NCBI GenBank assembly: GCA_002477465.1
Contig: DLPV01000050.1
Location: forward strand, 1 to 19,486
DNA from: Gammaproteobacteria bacterium UBA7449
GTDB taxonomy: Bacteria > Pseudomonadota > Gammaproteobacteria > Pseudomonadales > Pseudohongiellaceae
Length of the DNA stretch: 19,486 nt
Direction: 5' to 3'
Shown piece by piece: positions 1 to 7,830 of this stretch. Position 1 is the stretch's first letter, and each line of letters starts with the position of its first letter. Made by a program: the position numbers and the translations under genes. The notes under the pieces are model-generated. The model searched no databases. It was not told the origin of the DNA and worked only from the letters and a program-made list of their open reading frames with translations.

Positions 1-72
1 GGGTGATTTTAGCACCAACCCTGCCTCCCCCCTGATGATCGATTGAAGTAGTGATCCACAGGCGGTTTTCTT

Positions 73-612
73 ATGGCCAAAATTATTGTTTTTAATAAAC
101 CTTTCGGGGTTCTTTCTCAATTCACCGCCGAAAGTGGTCATGGGACTCTCGCCGACTACATCGATCTGCCTGGGTTCTATCCTGCTGGCCGCTTGGATAA
201 AGATTCAGAAGGTCTCTTATTGCTTACCAATGACGGGCAGTTGCAGCAAAGAATCTCAAACCCGCGTTACAACAAGAAGAAGCACTACCTTGTTCAAGTC
301 GAAGGTGAGATTAACGCAGAGGCAACGAAGCAACTCACGAGAGGCGTTACCTTACGGGATGGACAAACGCGACCTGCTAGCGCAACCGTGATCGCTGAGC
401 CGGCGCTATGGTCCAGGAATCCGCCTGTGCGCTTTCGACAGCATATTCCGACGAGTTGGTTACGGCTGGAAATCAGTGAGGGCAAAAATCGCCAGGTAAG
501 GCGGATGACAGCGGCGGTGGGTTTTCCTACGCTACGCCTGGTCCGGGTTCAGATTGATCTCTGGGAATTGCAGGGCCTGCAGCCCGGTCATTGGCGGCTG
601 GAATCGGCTTAG
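73..612 (+). CDS. rluE: 23S rRNA pseudouridine synthase RluE
   Basis: Pseudouridine synthase of the RsuA/RluB/E/F family. In E. coli RluE makes pseudouridine 2457 in 23S rRNA. At 179 residues it is a short, single-domain member without the N-terminal S4 domain found in RsuA and RluB. The start is MAKIIVFNKPFGVLSQFT, typical of RluE. The family motif GRLDKDSEGLLLLTNDG covers residues 39-55, and Asp42 is the expected catalytic aspartate. A second conserved block, EGKNRQVRRM, lies near residues 136-145. The ATG has only a weak upstream purine stretch (AGGCGG). In E. coli rluE is next to nudJ, mnmA, hflD and purB; here the moa genes separate it from nudJ. Family assignment is strong; the exact target base is inferred from E. 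coli. Confidence 0.93.
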   Translation: MAKIIVFNKPFGVLSQFTAESGHGTLADYIDLPGFYPAGRLDKDSEGLLLLTNDGQLQQRISNPRYNKKKHYLVQVEGEINAEATKQLTRGVTLRDGQTRPASATVIAEPALWSRNPPVRFRQHIPTSWLRLEISEGKNRQVRRMTAAVGFPTLRLVRVQIDLWELQGLQPGHWRLESA

Positions 613-619
613 GCTTCAT

Positions 620-644
620 CTGCCGTGGCTTCTGCTCGTGGCAG
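620..644. terminator. hairpin filling the gap between convergent rluE and moaE
   Basis: The whole 32-bp gap between the rluE stop and the moaE stop is occupied by an imperfect hairpin: CTGCC pairs with GGCAG, and the stem can be extended by two G-U pairs and a G-C pair around a loop of about 9 nt. Its position between convergent genes suggests a bidirectional terminator, but neither side has a clear T run, so intrinsic termination is only a weak inference. Confidence 0.3.
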
Positions 645-1118
645 CTAGTCCTGCCACCGTTTTAGTGCCTCACTGTCGCTGCTGCGACTACTAATCCAAT
701 CACTGGAAGTGGCCGAAGACTGCTTTTTCCAGAATGGCGCATGACTCTTCAGATAATCCATGATGAACTCCGCCGCCTCGAAAGCAGCGTGTCTGTGACT
801 ACTTGCGGTAGCCACCATAACTATCTGATCTCCCGGATGTAATTTTCCTATCCTGTGTATAATTCTGGTGCCGAGTAGCGGCCATCGCGATTCAGCCTGG
901 GCGACAATATCTTGCAAACTCTTCTCGGTCATCCCCGGGTAATGCTCGAGGTACAGGGTCTGGGTACTGCCACCCGTCAATGCTCCATCCGCATCGGGCA
1001 TATAAAACTCCCGCACCAGGCCAGTAAACGTCACAATTGCGCCGGCATCGCCGGCGTCTTCTCTAAGTCCTTTATATTCAGCGGCTAGATCGAAATCTGC
1101 TTGTTGCACAGTGATCAT
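645..1118 (-). CDS. moaE: molybdopterin synthase catalytic subunit MoaE
   Basis: Large subunit of molybdopterin synthase. It transfers sulfur from the MoaD C-terminal thiocarboxylate to precursor Z (cPMP) to form the dithiolene of molybdopterin in the cytoplasm. The protein has 157 residues, close to the usual 150. Family hallmarks are AIVTFTGLVR (27-36), LEHYPGMTEKSL (57-68), HRIGKLHPGD (88-97) and the catalytic-lysine region FIMDYLKSHAPFWKK (118-132), with Lys124 and Lys131 matching the conserved active-site lysines. A short insert with Gly and Ser residues (about 41-52) lies in the loop after the first motif. It starts 2 nt after the moaD stop, with a strong GGAGG at 6 nt spacing. It is the last gene of the moaC-moaD-moaE operon. 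Confidence 0.95.
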   Translation of the reverse strand: MITVQQADFDLAAEYKGLREDAGDAGAIVTFTGLVREFYMPDADGALTGGSTQTLYLEHYPGMTEKSLQDIVAQAESRWPLLGTRIIHRIGKLHPGDQIVMVATASSHRHAAFEAAEFIMDYLKSHAPFWKKQSSATSSDWISSRSSDSEALKRWQD

Positions 1119-1120
1119 GG

Positions 1121-1375
1121 CTAGCCTCCAGTCATTGGTGGGAAGAATGCCACTTCATCATTTGCAGCCAAACTTGCAGAACCATCTGCAACAGTCTGAT
1201 TTACCGACACTAAAAGTGGCTGGCCGCCCTCGTTAAGCTGCCTGAATTCTGGGTTTTTTGCAGCTAAAAGTGCAACCAGTTGGGCGACGGTATTAATGTC
1301 GGCAGGCAGCTCCATGGTTTCTTCACTTTTATTGAGCCGTTCCCTTACGCTAGCAAAATAAAGAATCTTGATCAT
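1121..1375 (-). CDS. moaD: molybdopterin synthase sulfur carrier subunit MoaD
   Basis: Small ubiquitin-fold subunit of molybdopterin synthase. MoeB adenylates its C-terminal glycine, which is then converted to the thiocarboxylate that donates sulfur to precursor Z through MoaE. The protein is 84 residues and ends in PPMTGG, the Gly-Gly tail needed for activation. The beginning, MIKILYFASVRERLNKSEE, and the block DEVAFFPPMTGG are typical. It lies 3 nt downstream of moaC and 2 nt upstream of moaE, so translation is probably coupled. moeB and moaA are not in the window. Confidence 0.95.
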   Translation of the reverse strand: MIKILYFASVRERLNKSEETMELPADINTVAQLVALLAAKNPEFRQLNEGGQPLLVSVNQTVADGSASLAANDEVAFFPPMTGG

Positions 1376-1378
1376 GGT

Positions 1379-1870
1379 TTATTCCAGTCCAGTTGCTCGC
1401 TGATAATGCCCGCTGCGGCCGCCGCTCTTCTCAAGCAAACAGATCTCGCCGATTACCATGCCCTTGTCTACCGCCTTGCACATGTCATAAATCGTGAGTG
1501 CACTCACGCTGGCGGCAGTCAGCGCCTCCATCTCCACGCCGGTTTGACCGCTGAGCTTACAAGTCGCGAAGATGTCAACGCAGTTGCTTTCCTGATCCAG
1601 ACTCAAGTCAATAGCGACAGAGGACAGCATAAGTGGGTGGCACAATGGGATCAGCTGGCTGCATTGCTTGGCTGCCTGGATGCCGGCAATGCGCGCAATG
1701 CTCAGCACATCTCCTTTCTTGTGCCCGCCCTCGGCAATCAGTGTCAGCGTGTCGCTTGCCATAAACACCCTGGCCTGCGCCCTCGCTTCTCGCTGCGTGA
1801 TGGCTTTGTCGCCTACATCTACCATTCTGGCATTGCCTTCAGCATCAAGATGGGTGAGAGAACTACTCAT
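1379..1870 (-). CDS. moaC: cyclic pyranopterin monophosphate synthase MoaC
   Basis: Second enzyme of molybdenum cofactor synthesis; it converts the 3',8-cyclo-GTP product of MoaA into cyclic pyranopterin monophosphate. The protein is 163 residues, the usual length. Recognisable blocks are LTHLDAEGNARMVDVGDKAITQ at the N-terminus, AAKQCSQLIPLCHPL with the conserved PLCHPL, and IYDMCKAVDKGMVIG near residues 128-142, which holds the catalytic Asp/Lys region, followed by LLEKSGGRSGHY. The start is an ATG with GGA about 9 nt upstream. It is the first gene of the moaCDE operon and is divergent from nudJ. No molybdenum-cofactor riboswitch is apparent in the 125-bp gap before it. Confidence 0.95.
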   Translation of the reverse strand: MSSSLTHLDAEGNARMVDVGDKAITQREARAQARVFMASDTLTLIAEGGHKKGDVLSIARIAGIQAAKQCSQLIPLCHPLMLSSVAIDLSLDQESNCVDIFATCKLSGQTGVEMEALTAASVSALTIYDMCKAVDKGMVIGEICLLEKSGGRSGHYQRATGLE

Positions 1871-1917
1871 AATTTTGTGTCCAATTTTGAATGCGGGAGA
1901 TTATCGCTCTTTACCGG

Positions 1918-1929
1918 CTTCAGCTGAAG
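1918..1929. promoter_or_regulatory. 12-bp perfect palindrome between moaC and nudJ
   Basis: CTTCAGCTGAAG is a perfect palindrome in the 125-bp divergent gap, 48 bp upstream of moaC and 66 bp upstream of nudJ. The gap must hold both promoters. I cannot link the palindrome to a known regulator, and it may be chance. A possible but weak -10 for nudJ is TATAGA at 1962-1967. Confidence 0.22.
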
Positions 1930-1995
1930 TCATGTTTCTAGAACCTGGGTTAGCGAAGCGTTATAGAACATTGATAGAATTCTGCTCTGCTAAAC

Positions 1996-2433
1996 ATGAA
2001 TAACCTACCCCACATTACCGTAGCCACTGTCGTAGCTCTTGAGAAGCGCTTTCTCATGGTCCGGGAGCGTGCGCAAAACAAAATGGTCTACAACCAGCCA
2101 GCCGGGCACGTCGAAGTTGGGGAAACGCTGCAGGCTGCCGCCGAGCGGGAAACCCTCGAGGAAACGGGCTGGCAAGTACAGATTCAATCCGTGTTGGGGG
2201 TTTATTCTTACCCGCAAAGCGCTAATGGAATCCATTACGTACGGCACTGCTTTATCGCAGCTCCTGAACAACAGTTATATTCGCAGCCACCGGATGCAGA
2301 CATTGAGAGTGCGCTCTGGTTGACGCTGGAGGAGCTACAGGGCTTGAAAGCGCAGCTCCGAAGCCCTATGGTCTGGCGCGCCCTTGAAGATTACCTGGCC
2401 GGCGAGGCCTATCCCTTAAGTCTGCTCAAATAG
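1996..2433 (+). CDS. nudJ: NUDIX phosphohydrolase NudJ
   Basis: Nudix hydrolase related to E. coli NudJ (YmfB), which hydrolyses thiamin pyrophosphate precursors and nucleoside di- and triphosphates with Mg2+. The protein is 145 residues. The Nudix box G-x5-E-x7-REUxEExGU is complete at residues 37-59 (Gly37, Glu43, Arg51, Glu52, Glu55, Glu56, Gly58). After it, the segment GVYSYPQSANGIHYVRHCFIA is typical of the NudJ group. There is no clear Shine-Dalgarno sequence before the ATG. The stop overlaps the following GTG by one base (TAGTG), and the next gene is mnmA as in E. coli, which supports the NudJ call over other Nudix enzymes. Substrate is inferred from the family. Confidence 0.9.
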   Translation: MNNLPHITVATVVALEKRFLMVRERAQNKMVYNQPAGHVEVGETLQAAAERETLEETGWQVQIQSVLGVYSYPQSANGIHYVRHCFIAAPEQQLYSQPPDADIESALWLTLEELQGLKAQLRSPMVWRALEDYLAGEAYPLSLLK

Positions 2434-3551
2434 TGCGAATACAGGAAATGGAACCAGTTAGCAGCCCACAGAACACGCGGGTTATTGTCGGGATGTCCGG
2501 AGGGGTTGATTCGTCCGTCTCTGCGTATCTATTGCAGCAGGCGGGTTACCAGGTGTCCGGCTTATTCATGAAAAACTGGGAAGAAGATGATAGCACTGAG
2601 TATTGTACTGCGCAGGCAGATCTGACCGATGCCCAGGCAGTTTGCGATAAGTTAGGCATCGAGCTACTCACGGCAAATTTTGCAGCAGAGTACTGGGACA
2701 ACGTGTTTGAGCACTTCCTCGCTGAGTATCGGGCAGGCCGCACACCAAATCCTGATGTGTTGTGCAACCGTGAAATAAAGTTCAAAGCCTTCCTTGATTA
2801 TGCCAAGGAGCTGGGGGCTGACTTCATTGCCACTGGGCATTATGTACAGCGCCTCGATTTGGAGGGAAAAACCATTCTCTGCAAAGGCACAGATACCAAC
2901 AAAGACCAAACTTACTTTTTGTGTGAAGTTACCGAAGATAATATTCGTAATACATTGTTTCCTATCGGTAATATAATGAAATCTGAGGTAAGAAAAATCG
3001 CTGCCGGACTGGACCTGGTCACCTCTGACAAGAAAGACAGTACCGGCATCTGCTTCATCGGTGAGCGCAAGTTCAAAGACTTCCTCGAGACCTATTTGCC
3101 TGCCCAACCGGGCCGCATCGAATCTACCGATGGTGAGGATATTGGCATGCACAGCGGTTTGATGTTTTACACCCGTGGCCAGCGTCAGGGACTTGGCATC
3201 GGCGGCCGGGCTGGGCGTCCGGATGCGCCATGGTACGTCGTGGCGAAAGACCTCAGTAATAACGTGTTAATTGTCGGTCAAGGTAATGAAAATACAGATC
3301 TTTTTTCCCCTGCACTCAAGACGCTGCCCGCTGCCTGGATTAGCGGCCAGGCGCCAAAAATGCCGCTGCATTGCGGCGCGAAAATTCGTTACCGACAGGC
3401 AGACCAGGCCTGCGAGGTCAGTGCTGCTGCAAGTGGGGGGCTGGTGGTAAGATTTGAGCAACCACAGCGGGCCGTAACCCCGGGTCAGTATGTGGTTTTC
3501 TATCAGGGTAAGCACTGTTTGGGAGGTGCCATAATCGATGGCTTTAGCTGA
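2433..3551 (+). CDS. mnmA: tRNA-specific 2-thiouridylase MnmA
   Basis: Thiolates U34 of tRNA-Lys, tRNA-Glu and tRNA-Gln, using sulfur passed through IscS and the Tus relay, and ATP to activate the base. The PP-loop GMSGGVDSSVSA is at residues 20-31. The two catalytic cysteines are Cys111 in NPDVLCNRE and Cys207 in STGICFIGERKF, corresponding to E. coli Cys102 and Cys199. FTRGQRQGLGIGG-type sequence (here YTRGQRQGLGIGG) precedes the C-terminal beta domain. The start is uncertain: the GTG at 2433 overlaps the nudJ stop by one base, while an in-frame ATG at 2448 has AGGA only 2 nt away. The first five residues may therefore not be translated. The 3' end overlaps hflD by 14 nt. Confidence 0.96.
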   Translation: MRIQEMEPVSSPQNTRVIVGMSGGVDSSVSAYLLQQAGYQVSGLFMKNWEEDDSTEYCTAQADLTDAQAVCDKLGIELLTANFAAEYWDNVFEHFLAEYRAGRTPNPDVLCNREIKFKAFLDYAKELGADFIATGHYVQRLDLEGKTILCKGTDTNKDQTYFLCEVTEDNIRNTLFPIGNIMKSEVRKIAAGLDLVTSDKKDSTGICFIGERKFKDFLETYLPAQPGRIESTDGEDIGMHSGLMFYTRGQRQGLGIGGRAGRPDAPWYVVAKDLSNNVLIVGQGNENTDLFSPALKTLPAAWISGQAPKMPLHCGAKIRYRQADQACEVSAAASGGLVVRFEQPQRAVTPGQYVVFYQGKHCLGGAIIDGFS

Positions 3552-4248
3552 GGAACTCAGTAACTGGGAGCAGCAAACCCTAGCACTGTCTGCAGTTGTC
3601 CATGCCGCCCAGCTGGTCCGGGACATGGCTTATAGTGGCGAAGCGCCCGTTCTGGAGCTAGAAGCATCGGTGAACCCCCTGCTTGTCCTGAACGCACCCG
3701 ATATGGGCGGTATCTATACTAATCTTGCCGGCATGCTTCGTGGCCTGCAGGGATTGGAGGCTTTGTTCGGAAACCAGCGCTCACAAGAACATACAGAGGT
3801 AGTGCGCTATACGCTCGGTATGCTGGTATTGCGAAATAAATTAATGAGTAACAATGAGATGCAGGATATTCTGCATAGGCGACTTCAACATATTAACCCC
3901 TTGATTGGCGGCGAAAAAACATCGATTGAGGATTCCCAGGGCGCCGGGTTTTCCACGCAGGAGCGTAGTTTTCAGCAGCTTGCCAAACTCTATCAGGATA
4001 CAATTAGCACCCTTTCTTACCGCGTCCAGGTGCAGGGAAAGGTGGACTTCCTAAAGGATGAAAAGGTGGCAAACCGAATTCGAGCCTTGCTTCTGGCGGG
4101 GATTCGCTCGGCTGTGCTCTGGTATCAACTTGGGGGTCGTCGCTGGCGCCTCGTTGTGTACCGCCGGCGCATACAACACACCGCGGCCAACTTAGCCCGC
4201 AGGATCGCCTTAACTCTGGAAGGAACTGATGTCAGACCAAGCAATTAG
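3538..4248 (+). CDS. hflD: high frequency lysogenization protein HflD
   Basis: Homologue of HflD (YcfC), a mostly helical protein found at the inner membrane in E. coli. It was identified because it binds the lambda CII activator and affects lysogenisation; its normal role is not settled. The protein is 236 residues, somewhat longer than the roughly 210 of E. coli, with the extra length at the C-terminus, which is rich in Arg. Typical features are the segment LSAVVHAAQLVRDMA near the N-terminus and YTLGMLVLRNKL near residues 91-102. The start lies inside mnmA and has a good GGGAGGTG about 9 nt upstream. The 3' end overlaps purB by 20 nt. The mnmA-hflD-purB order is the E. coli order. Confidence 0.93.
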   Translation: MALAEELSNWEQQTLALSAVVHAAQLVRDMAYSGEAPVLELEASVNPLLVLNAPDMGGIYTNLAGMLRGLQGLEALFGNQRSQEHTEVVRYTLGMLVLRNKLMSNNEMQDILHRRLQHINPLIGGEKTSIEDSQGAGFSTQERSFQQLAKLYQDTISTLSYRVQVQGKVDFLKDEKVANRIRALLLAGIRSAVLWYQLGGRRWRLVVYRRRIQHTAANLARRIALTLEGTDVRPSN

Positions 4249-5605
4249 CCCACTTTCCTGCCTATCCCCCCTAGATGGGCGTTATGCCACTAAATGTCGC
4301 TCGCTCGCGCTGCTTTGCAGCGAATACGGATTAATGAGATTCCGGGTTCAGGTTGAAATCAAGTGGCTGCAGCAACTAGCCGCTTGCCCTGACATTGTCG
4401 AGGTGCCGCCCTTATCGGCTCAGCAACTGCAGCAGCTGGACGCCATTTACACGAATTTCAGTCTCGAGGATGGGGAGAAAGTAAAGGACATAGAGTCAAA
4501 AACTAACCATGATGTTAAAGCGATAGAGTACTTTATTAAAGCACGACTCGAAGAACTGGGTGGCTATGAAGACTGCATCGAATTTGTGCACTTTGCTTGC
4601 ACATCAGAAGATATTAATAACCTGTCCTATGGCCTGATGCTAGCTGCGACCAGAACGACGGAACTCTTGCCTCTGATGCAGGAGACAGTTTCATATTTGC
4701 GGAAACTCGCCCATGACTATGCTGCGCAACCCTTATTGTCGCGCACCCATGGCCAACCTGCCTCACCAACCACAGTTGGCAAGGAATTCGCGAACGTGGT
4801 CTTCCGCCTGGAGCGCCAGATTGAAGGGCTCAAGCAAGTGCCAATCCTGGGCAAAAAGAACGGTGCCGTGGGCAATTATAACGCGCATCTTTCCGCCTAC
4901 TCGACTATTGACTGGCCGACATTGAGCCGGGATTTCATTGCTGGACTGGGCTTAGAACATAACCCCTACACCACGCAAATCGAGCCCCATGACTATGTAG
5001 CAGAGCTTTTTGATTGCATTTCGAGATATAACACCGTACTAATTGATTTTGCTAGAGATATTTGGAGCTACATCGCGCTGGGTTATTTCAAGCAGAAGAC
5101 TGTGGCCGGAGAAGTGGGCTCATCCACCATGCCCCACAAAGTCAATCCCATCGACTTTGAGAATGCAGAGGGCAATCTGGGCCTTGCCAATGCCTTGCTT
5201 GGACATATGGCTGCCAAGCTGCCTGTTTCCCGCTGGCAGCGAGATCTCACGGACTCTACTGTATTACGTAATCTCGGCACTGGACTGGGCTACAGCGTAA
5301 TCGCCTACAAGTCTTTGAATAAGGGCATCGGCAAACTGGAACTCAATCAGACAACCATTGATGCTGACCTTGACGCATGCTGGGAGATACTTGCTGAGCC
5401 CGTGCAGACAGTGATGCGGCGCTACCGCATCAAGCAACCCTATGAGAAGCTGAAGGCACTTACCCGCGGTAAGGGAATTGATCAGGCCACCCTCGAGCAG
5501 TTTATCAAAAGTCTGGAGATTCCGAATGCCGCCAAAAAAGAGCTACTGGCGCTGACGCCCCGCAAGTACATCGGTAATGCGGTGCAGCAGGCCTTGGACG
5601 TTTGA
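4229..5605 (+). CDS. purB: adenylosuccinate lyase PurB
   Basis: Homotetrameric lyase acting twice in purine synthesis: it removes fumarate from SAICAR and from adenylosuccinate. The protein is 458 residues, matching E. coli (456). Residues visible are THGQPASPTT with His174 (general acid, E. coli His171), and the fumarate-lyase signature GSSTMPHKVNP at 297-307 with Ser298 (catalytic base region, E. coli Ser295). The start ATG is preceded by AAGGA at about 4 nt. It begins within hflD, so translation is probably coupled. roxA follows 19 nt after the stop. Confidence 0.97.
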   Translation: MSDQAISPLSCLSPLDGRYATKCRSLALLCSEYGLMRFRVQVEIKWLQQLAACPDIVEVPPLSAQQLQQLDAIYTNFSLEDGEKVKDIESKTNHDVKAIEYFIKARLEELGGYEDCIEFVHFACTSEDINNLSYGLMLAATRTTELLPLMQETVSYLRKLAHDYAAQPLLSRTHGQPASPTTVGKEFANVVFRLERQIEGLKQVPILGKKNGAVGNYNAHLSAYSTIDWPTLSRDFIAGLGLEHNPYTTQIEPHDYVAELFDCISRYNTVLIDFARDIWSYIALGYFKQKTVAGEVGSSTMPHKVNPIDFENAEGNLGLANALLGHMAAKLPVSRWQRDLTDSTVLRNLGTGLGYSVIAYKSLNKGIGKLELNQTTIDADLDACWEILAEPVQTVMRRYRIKQPYEKLKALTRGKGIDQATLEQFIKSLEIPNAAKKELLALTPRKYIGNAVQQALDV

Positions 5606-5624
5606 AGCCTCTAATAAGCCCTGA

Positions 5625-6800
5625 ATGCCTAATCAATCCTTCGATTCTGCTCGCTTTTTAAGCGAATATTGGCAGAAAAAACCGATAGTTATACGTGACT
5701 TCTTTGATAGTTTCGAAGATTTTGTAGAATTGACTGAATTACAGCAATTAGCCCAGGAGGCCGCAGTTGAAAGCCGCCTGGTTCGCTGCAATGAGGATTT
5801 GGGCTATCAATTACAACAGGGCCCTTTCACGGTAGGTGAGCTGCCATCATCGCAGGATAGCGACTGGACTCTGCTAATTCAGGCGGCAGAGCTGTGGATA
5901 CCTGGGCTGCAGCAGCTCATTGAACAATTTAGCTTTCTCCCCCGCTGGCGTATCGACGATATTATGGTCTCGTATGCCGCTTCTGGCGGTGGAGTCGGCC
6001 CTCACTTCGATCAGTATGATGTTTTCCTGGTACATGGTGCGGGCCAGCGCCGCTGGCGCCTTGGTCCAAAAATTGCCGAGGATACAGCTTCCAAGGCACT
6101 TCTCACTACCGATTCAGGCCTCAAACTCTTGCGAGAAATTGAGGTAGTACAGGAGGTTACATTAACTTCAGGAGATGTACTCTATATACCACCCGGTTAT
6201 GCTCACTGGGGCGTCGGGGTCACCCCCGGTTTCTGCTATTCAGTGGGGTTCCGCGCACCTTCGCGAGCCGAAATGATTGAAGGATTCAGCGACCGACTTA
6301 TGGCGGCAAGTACAGAATCAGACCGTTTCACCGATGTTGATGACCTGGAAGTACCTGATAATGGGGAGATTACACCTGCTCAATGGCTGACAGCTTGGCA
6401 ATCACTGCATGCCTCTCTGGACGACCCCCAGGCCTTTTTATTGGCCTTTGGATGTTTGGTCACGGCACCAAAATATCCCGAACTGATTGAAACGTTGACG
6501 GAACCGGTAGCGGCCGAAGAATTGATGCGCTACCGCGCCCAGGGCATCGCCCTTATTAGAAACCCAGCCTCACGCCTGATTTTGGCTGCCGATACGCCAG
6601 CCACTGAACCTGTGCTGTTTGTAGATGGAGAGGCCTATCCCTGCACTGCCGAATTAGTGCCTGGAATACGTAAGCTATGCGCTGTAAGTCCTGAAGATAC
6701 CTTCGAAATCGCCGAACTGTGGGCGCAGGAAGCTGGGCAGGCCTTACTCTGTAAATTGGTACAGGAAGGAGCACTTTGGCTAGCTGAAGCCGAAGACTAA
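5625..6800 (+). CDS. roxA: cupin/JmjC-type 50S ribosomal protein uL16 arginine hydroxylase RoxA (YcfD)
   Basis: Fe(II)- and 2-oxoglutarate-dependent oxygenase. The E. coli homologue RoxA/YcfD hydroxylates Arg81 of ribosomal protein uL16. The protein is 391 residues (E. coli 373). The iron triad is visible: His127 and Asp129 in GPHFDQYDVFLV and His194 in PPGYAHWGVGV, at nearly the same positions as E. coli His125, Asp127 and His187. The block GAGQRRWRLG (138-147) is typical of bacterial ribosomal oxygenases. The C-terminal winged-helix-like part is more divergent. It directly follows purB, whereas phoPQ lies between the two genes in E. coli. The Shine-Dalgarno sequence is weak, which suggests coupling to purB. 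The residue modified is inferred from E. coli. Confidence 0.92.
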   Translation: MPNQSFDSARFLSEYWQKKPIVIRDFFDSFEDFVELTELQQLAQEAAVESRLVRCNEDLGYQLQQGPFTVGELPSSQDSDWTLLIQAAELWIPGLQQLIEQFSFLPRWRIDDIMVSYAASGGGVGPHFDQYDVFLVHGAGQRRWRLGPKIAEDTASKALLTTDSGLKLLREIEVVQEVTLTSGDVLYIPPGYAHWGVGVTPGFCYSVGFRAPSRAEMIEGFSDRLMAASTESDRFTDVDDLEVPDNGEITPAQWLTAWQSLHASLDDPQAFLLAFGCLVTAPKYPELIETLTEPVAAEELMRYRAQGIALIRNPASRLILAADTPATEPVLFVDGEAYPCTAELVPGIRKLCAVSPEDTFEIAELWAQEAGQALLCKLVQEGALWLAEAED

Positions 6801-7015
6801 GCGAAGCCCACGCACGACCAAAATTTATAATGCGCAGGCCAACTGGCCAATCAGACCTCACGTCGAGGACCGCAGAAGGTCAAGTGCTTCACCGTCATCT
6901 CGCTGCAACAATAGCTCATTGCACTATTTCGCTAGCTGGGTCCGCTTCAGGCGTTCGCTCTATGGGACTGCCCTACGCCTCTAAAATAAGATTCAGCGAC
7001 TGGTTTCGCATTGAA

Positions 7016-7633
7016 TCATAGTGACAGATTGCGAATACTGGCCTTGCAGAACTCCTGGCGCAACTCGTCATAACTGGTAACTGACGGAAACTGAGGGAAT
7101 TCGGCGATTACATTGTCTGGCGCCCTGAACAGAATGCCCGTATCCGCTTCGCTGAGCATGGTGGTGTCATTGTAGGAATCCCCCGCCGCAATCACGCGGA
7201 AGTTAAGGCCATGAAAGGCCTTAACACACTGCCGCTTTGGGTCTTGCTGGCGCAGCTTGTAATCTACGATTGCACCGCTCTCGTTAGCCACAAGGCGGTG
7301 ACAAAACAGGGTTGGGAAGTCTAACTGGCGCATCAAAGGGTGGGAGAACTCGTAAAAAGTGTCAGATAAAATAATGAGTTGGAAGCGCTCCTTGAGCCAC
7401 TCAACGAAGTCATTGGCGCCAGGCAAAGGAGCCATGGTGGCTATAACCTTCTGTATATCCGGCAAGCCCAGATTGTGCTGATCGAGGATAGCGAGTCGCT
7501 GCTTCATCAACTCATCATAGTCAGGAATATCTCTTGTGGTGGCTTTGAGTTCATCAATGCCGGTTTTTTCCGCAAAACCAATCCATATTTCCGGGATCAG
7601 AACTCCTTCCAGATCGAGACAGGCTAATTCCAT
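7016..7633 (-). CDS. thrH: bifunctional phosphoserine phosphatase/homoserine phosphotransferase ThrH
   Basis: HAD-superfamily enzyme described in Pseudomonas aeruginosa: it dephosphorylates phosphoserine and can pass the phosphate to homoserine, so it can bypass serB or thrB defects. I place the start at 7633 because MELACLDLEGVLIPEIW matches the ThrH N-terminus, gives 205 residues as in Pseudomonas, and has AAGGAGTT 8 nt upstream; a longer frame to 7705 would add 24 residues unlike the family. HAD motif I is DLEG (7-10, Asp7 nucleophile, Glu9 in place of the second Asp), motif II SDTF (90-93), and motif IV GDSYND (151-156). It is convergent with roxA. Its leader holds a GC hairpin, and the upstream gap holds TTAGACAG sites and a parS-like palindrome. 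Confidence 0.95.
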   Translation of the reverse strand: MELACLDLEGVLIPEIWIGFAEKTGIDELKATTRDIPDYDELMKQRLAILDQHNLGLPDIQKVIATMAPLPGANDFVEWLKERFQLIILSDTFYEFSHPLMRQLDFPTLFCHRLVANESGAIVDYKLRQQDPKRQCVKAFHGLNFRVIAAGDSYNDTTMLSEADTGILFRAPDNVIAEFPQFPSVTSYDELRQEFCKASIRNLSL

Positions 7634-7655
7634 GCAGTGATAACTCCTTGTGGGT

Positions 7656-7668
7656 GGCGCGTGGCGCC
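7656..7668 (-). promoter_or_regulatory. GC hairpin in the thrH leader
   Basis: The leader of the thrH transcript contains GGCGC-CAC-GCGCC, a 5-bp perfect GC stem with a 3-nt loop, ending 7 nt before the AAGGAG Shine-Dalgarno sequence. It could affect ribosome access or be incidental. No leader peptide with serine or threonine runs is visible. Confidence 0.3.
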
Positions 7669-7705
7669 CGCAATTGATGCGATGCTGAGCGAGGCTTAAG
7701 TGCAT

Positions 7706-7713
7706 TTAGACAG
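7706..7713 (+). promoter_or_regulatory. TTAGACAG site upstream of thrH
   Basis: An exact copy of the TTAGACAG half-site that occurs twice in the promoter of the HTH-cyclase gene at 17.8 kb (TTAGACAGCC there, TTAGACAGCT here). It lies 73 bp upstream of the thrH start and its last bases form ACAGCTGT, an 8-bp palindrome (7710-7717). Assignment as an operator is inferred from the shared motif. Confidence 0.35.
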
Positions 7714-7830
7714 CTGTGAATTTAGCAAATATTGCCGCCTGAAACACCCACGACATAATATTTCGATGCTAGAGTCACAAGTCATTGAATTCTGGCGCCT
7801 TATCCAATAGCAGCGCCGGGGCCACTGATT

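Noticed and set aside
1280..1927. 215-codon plus-strand open frame opposite moaC and moaD
   Set aside because: It is antisense to two clear genes, its translation has no recognisable motif, and its openness follows from the codon use of moaC.
2664..3152. 162-codon minus-strand open frame opposite mnmA
   Set aside because: Lies wholly within mnmA, whose catalytic motifs are intact, and shows no family features.
7633..7705. 24-residue N-terminal extension of ThrH
   Set aside because: The internal ATG at 7633 has a strong ribosome-binding site and matches the family N-terminus and length exactly; the extension carries the hairpin instead.
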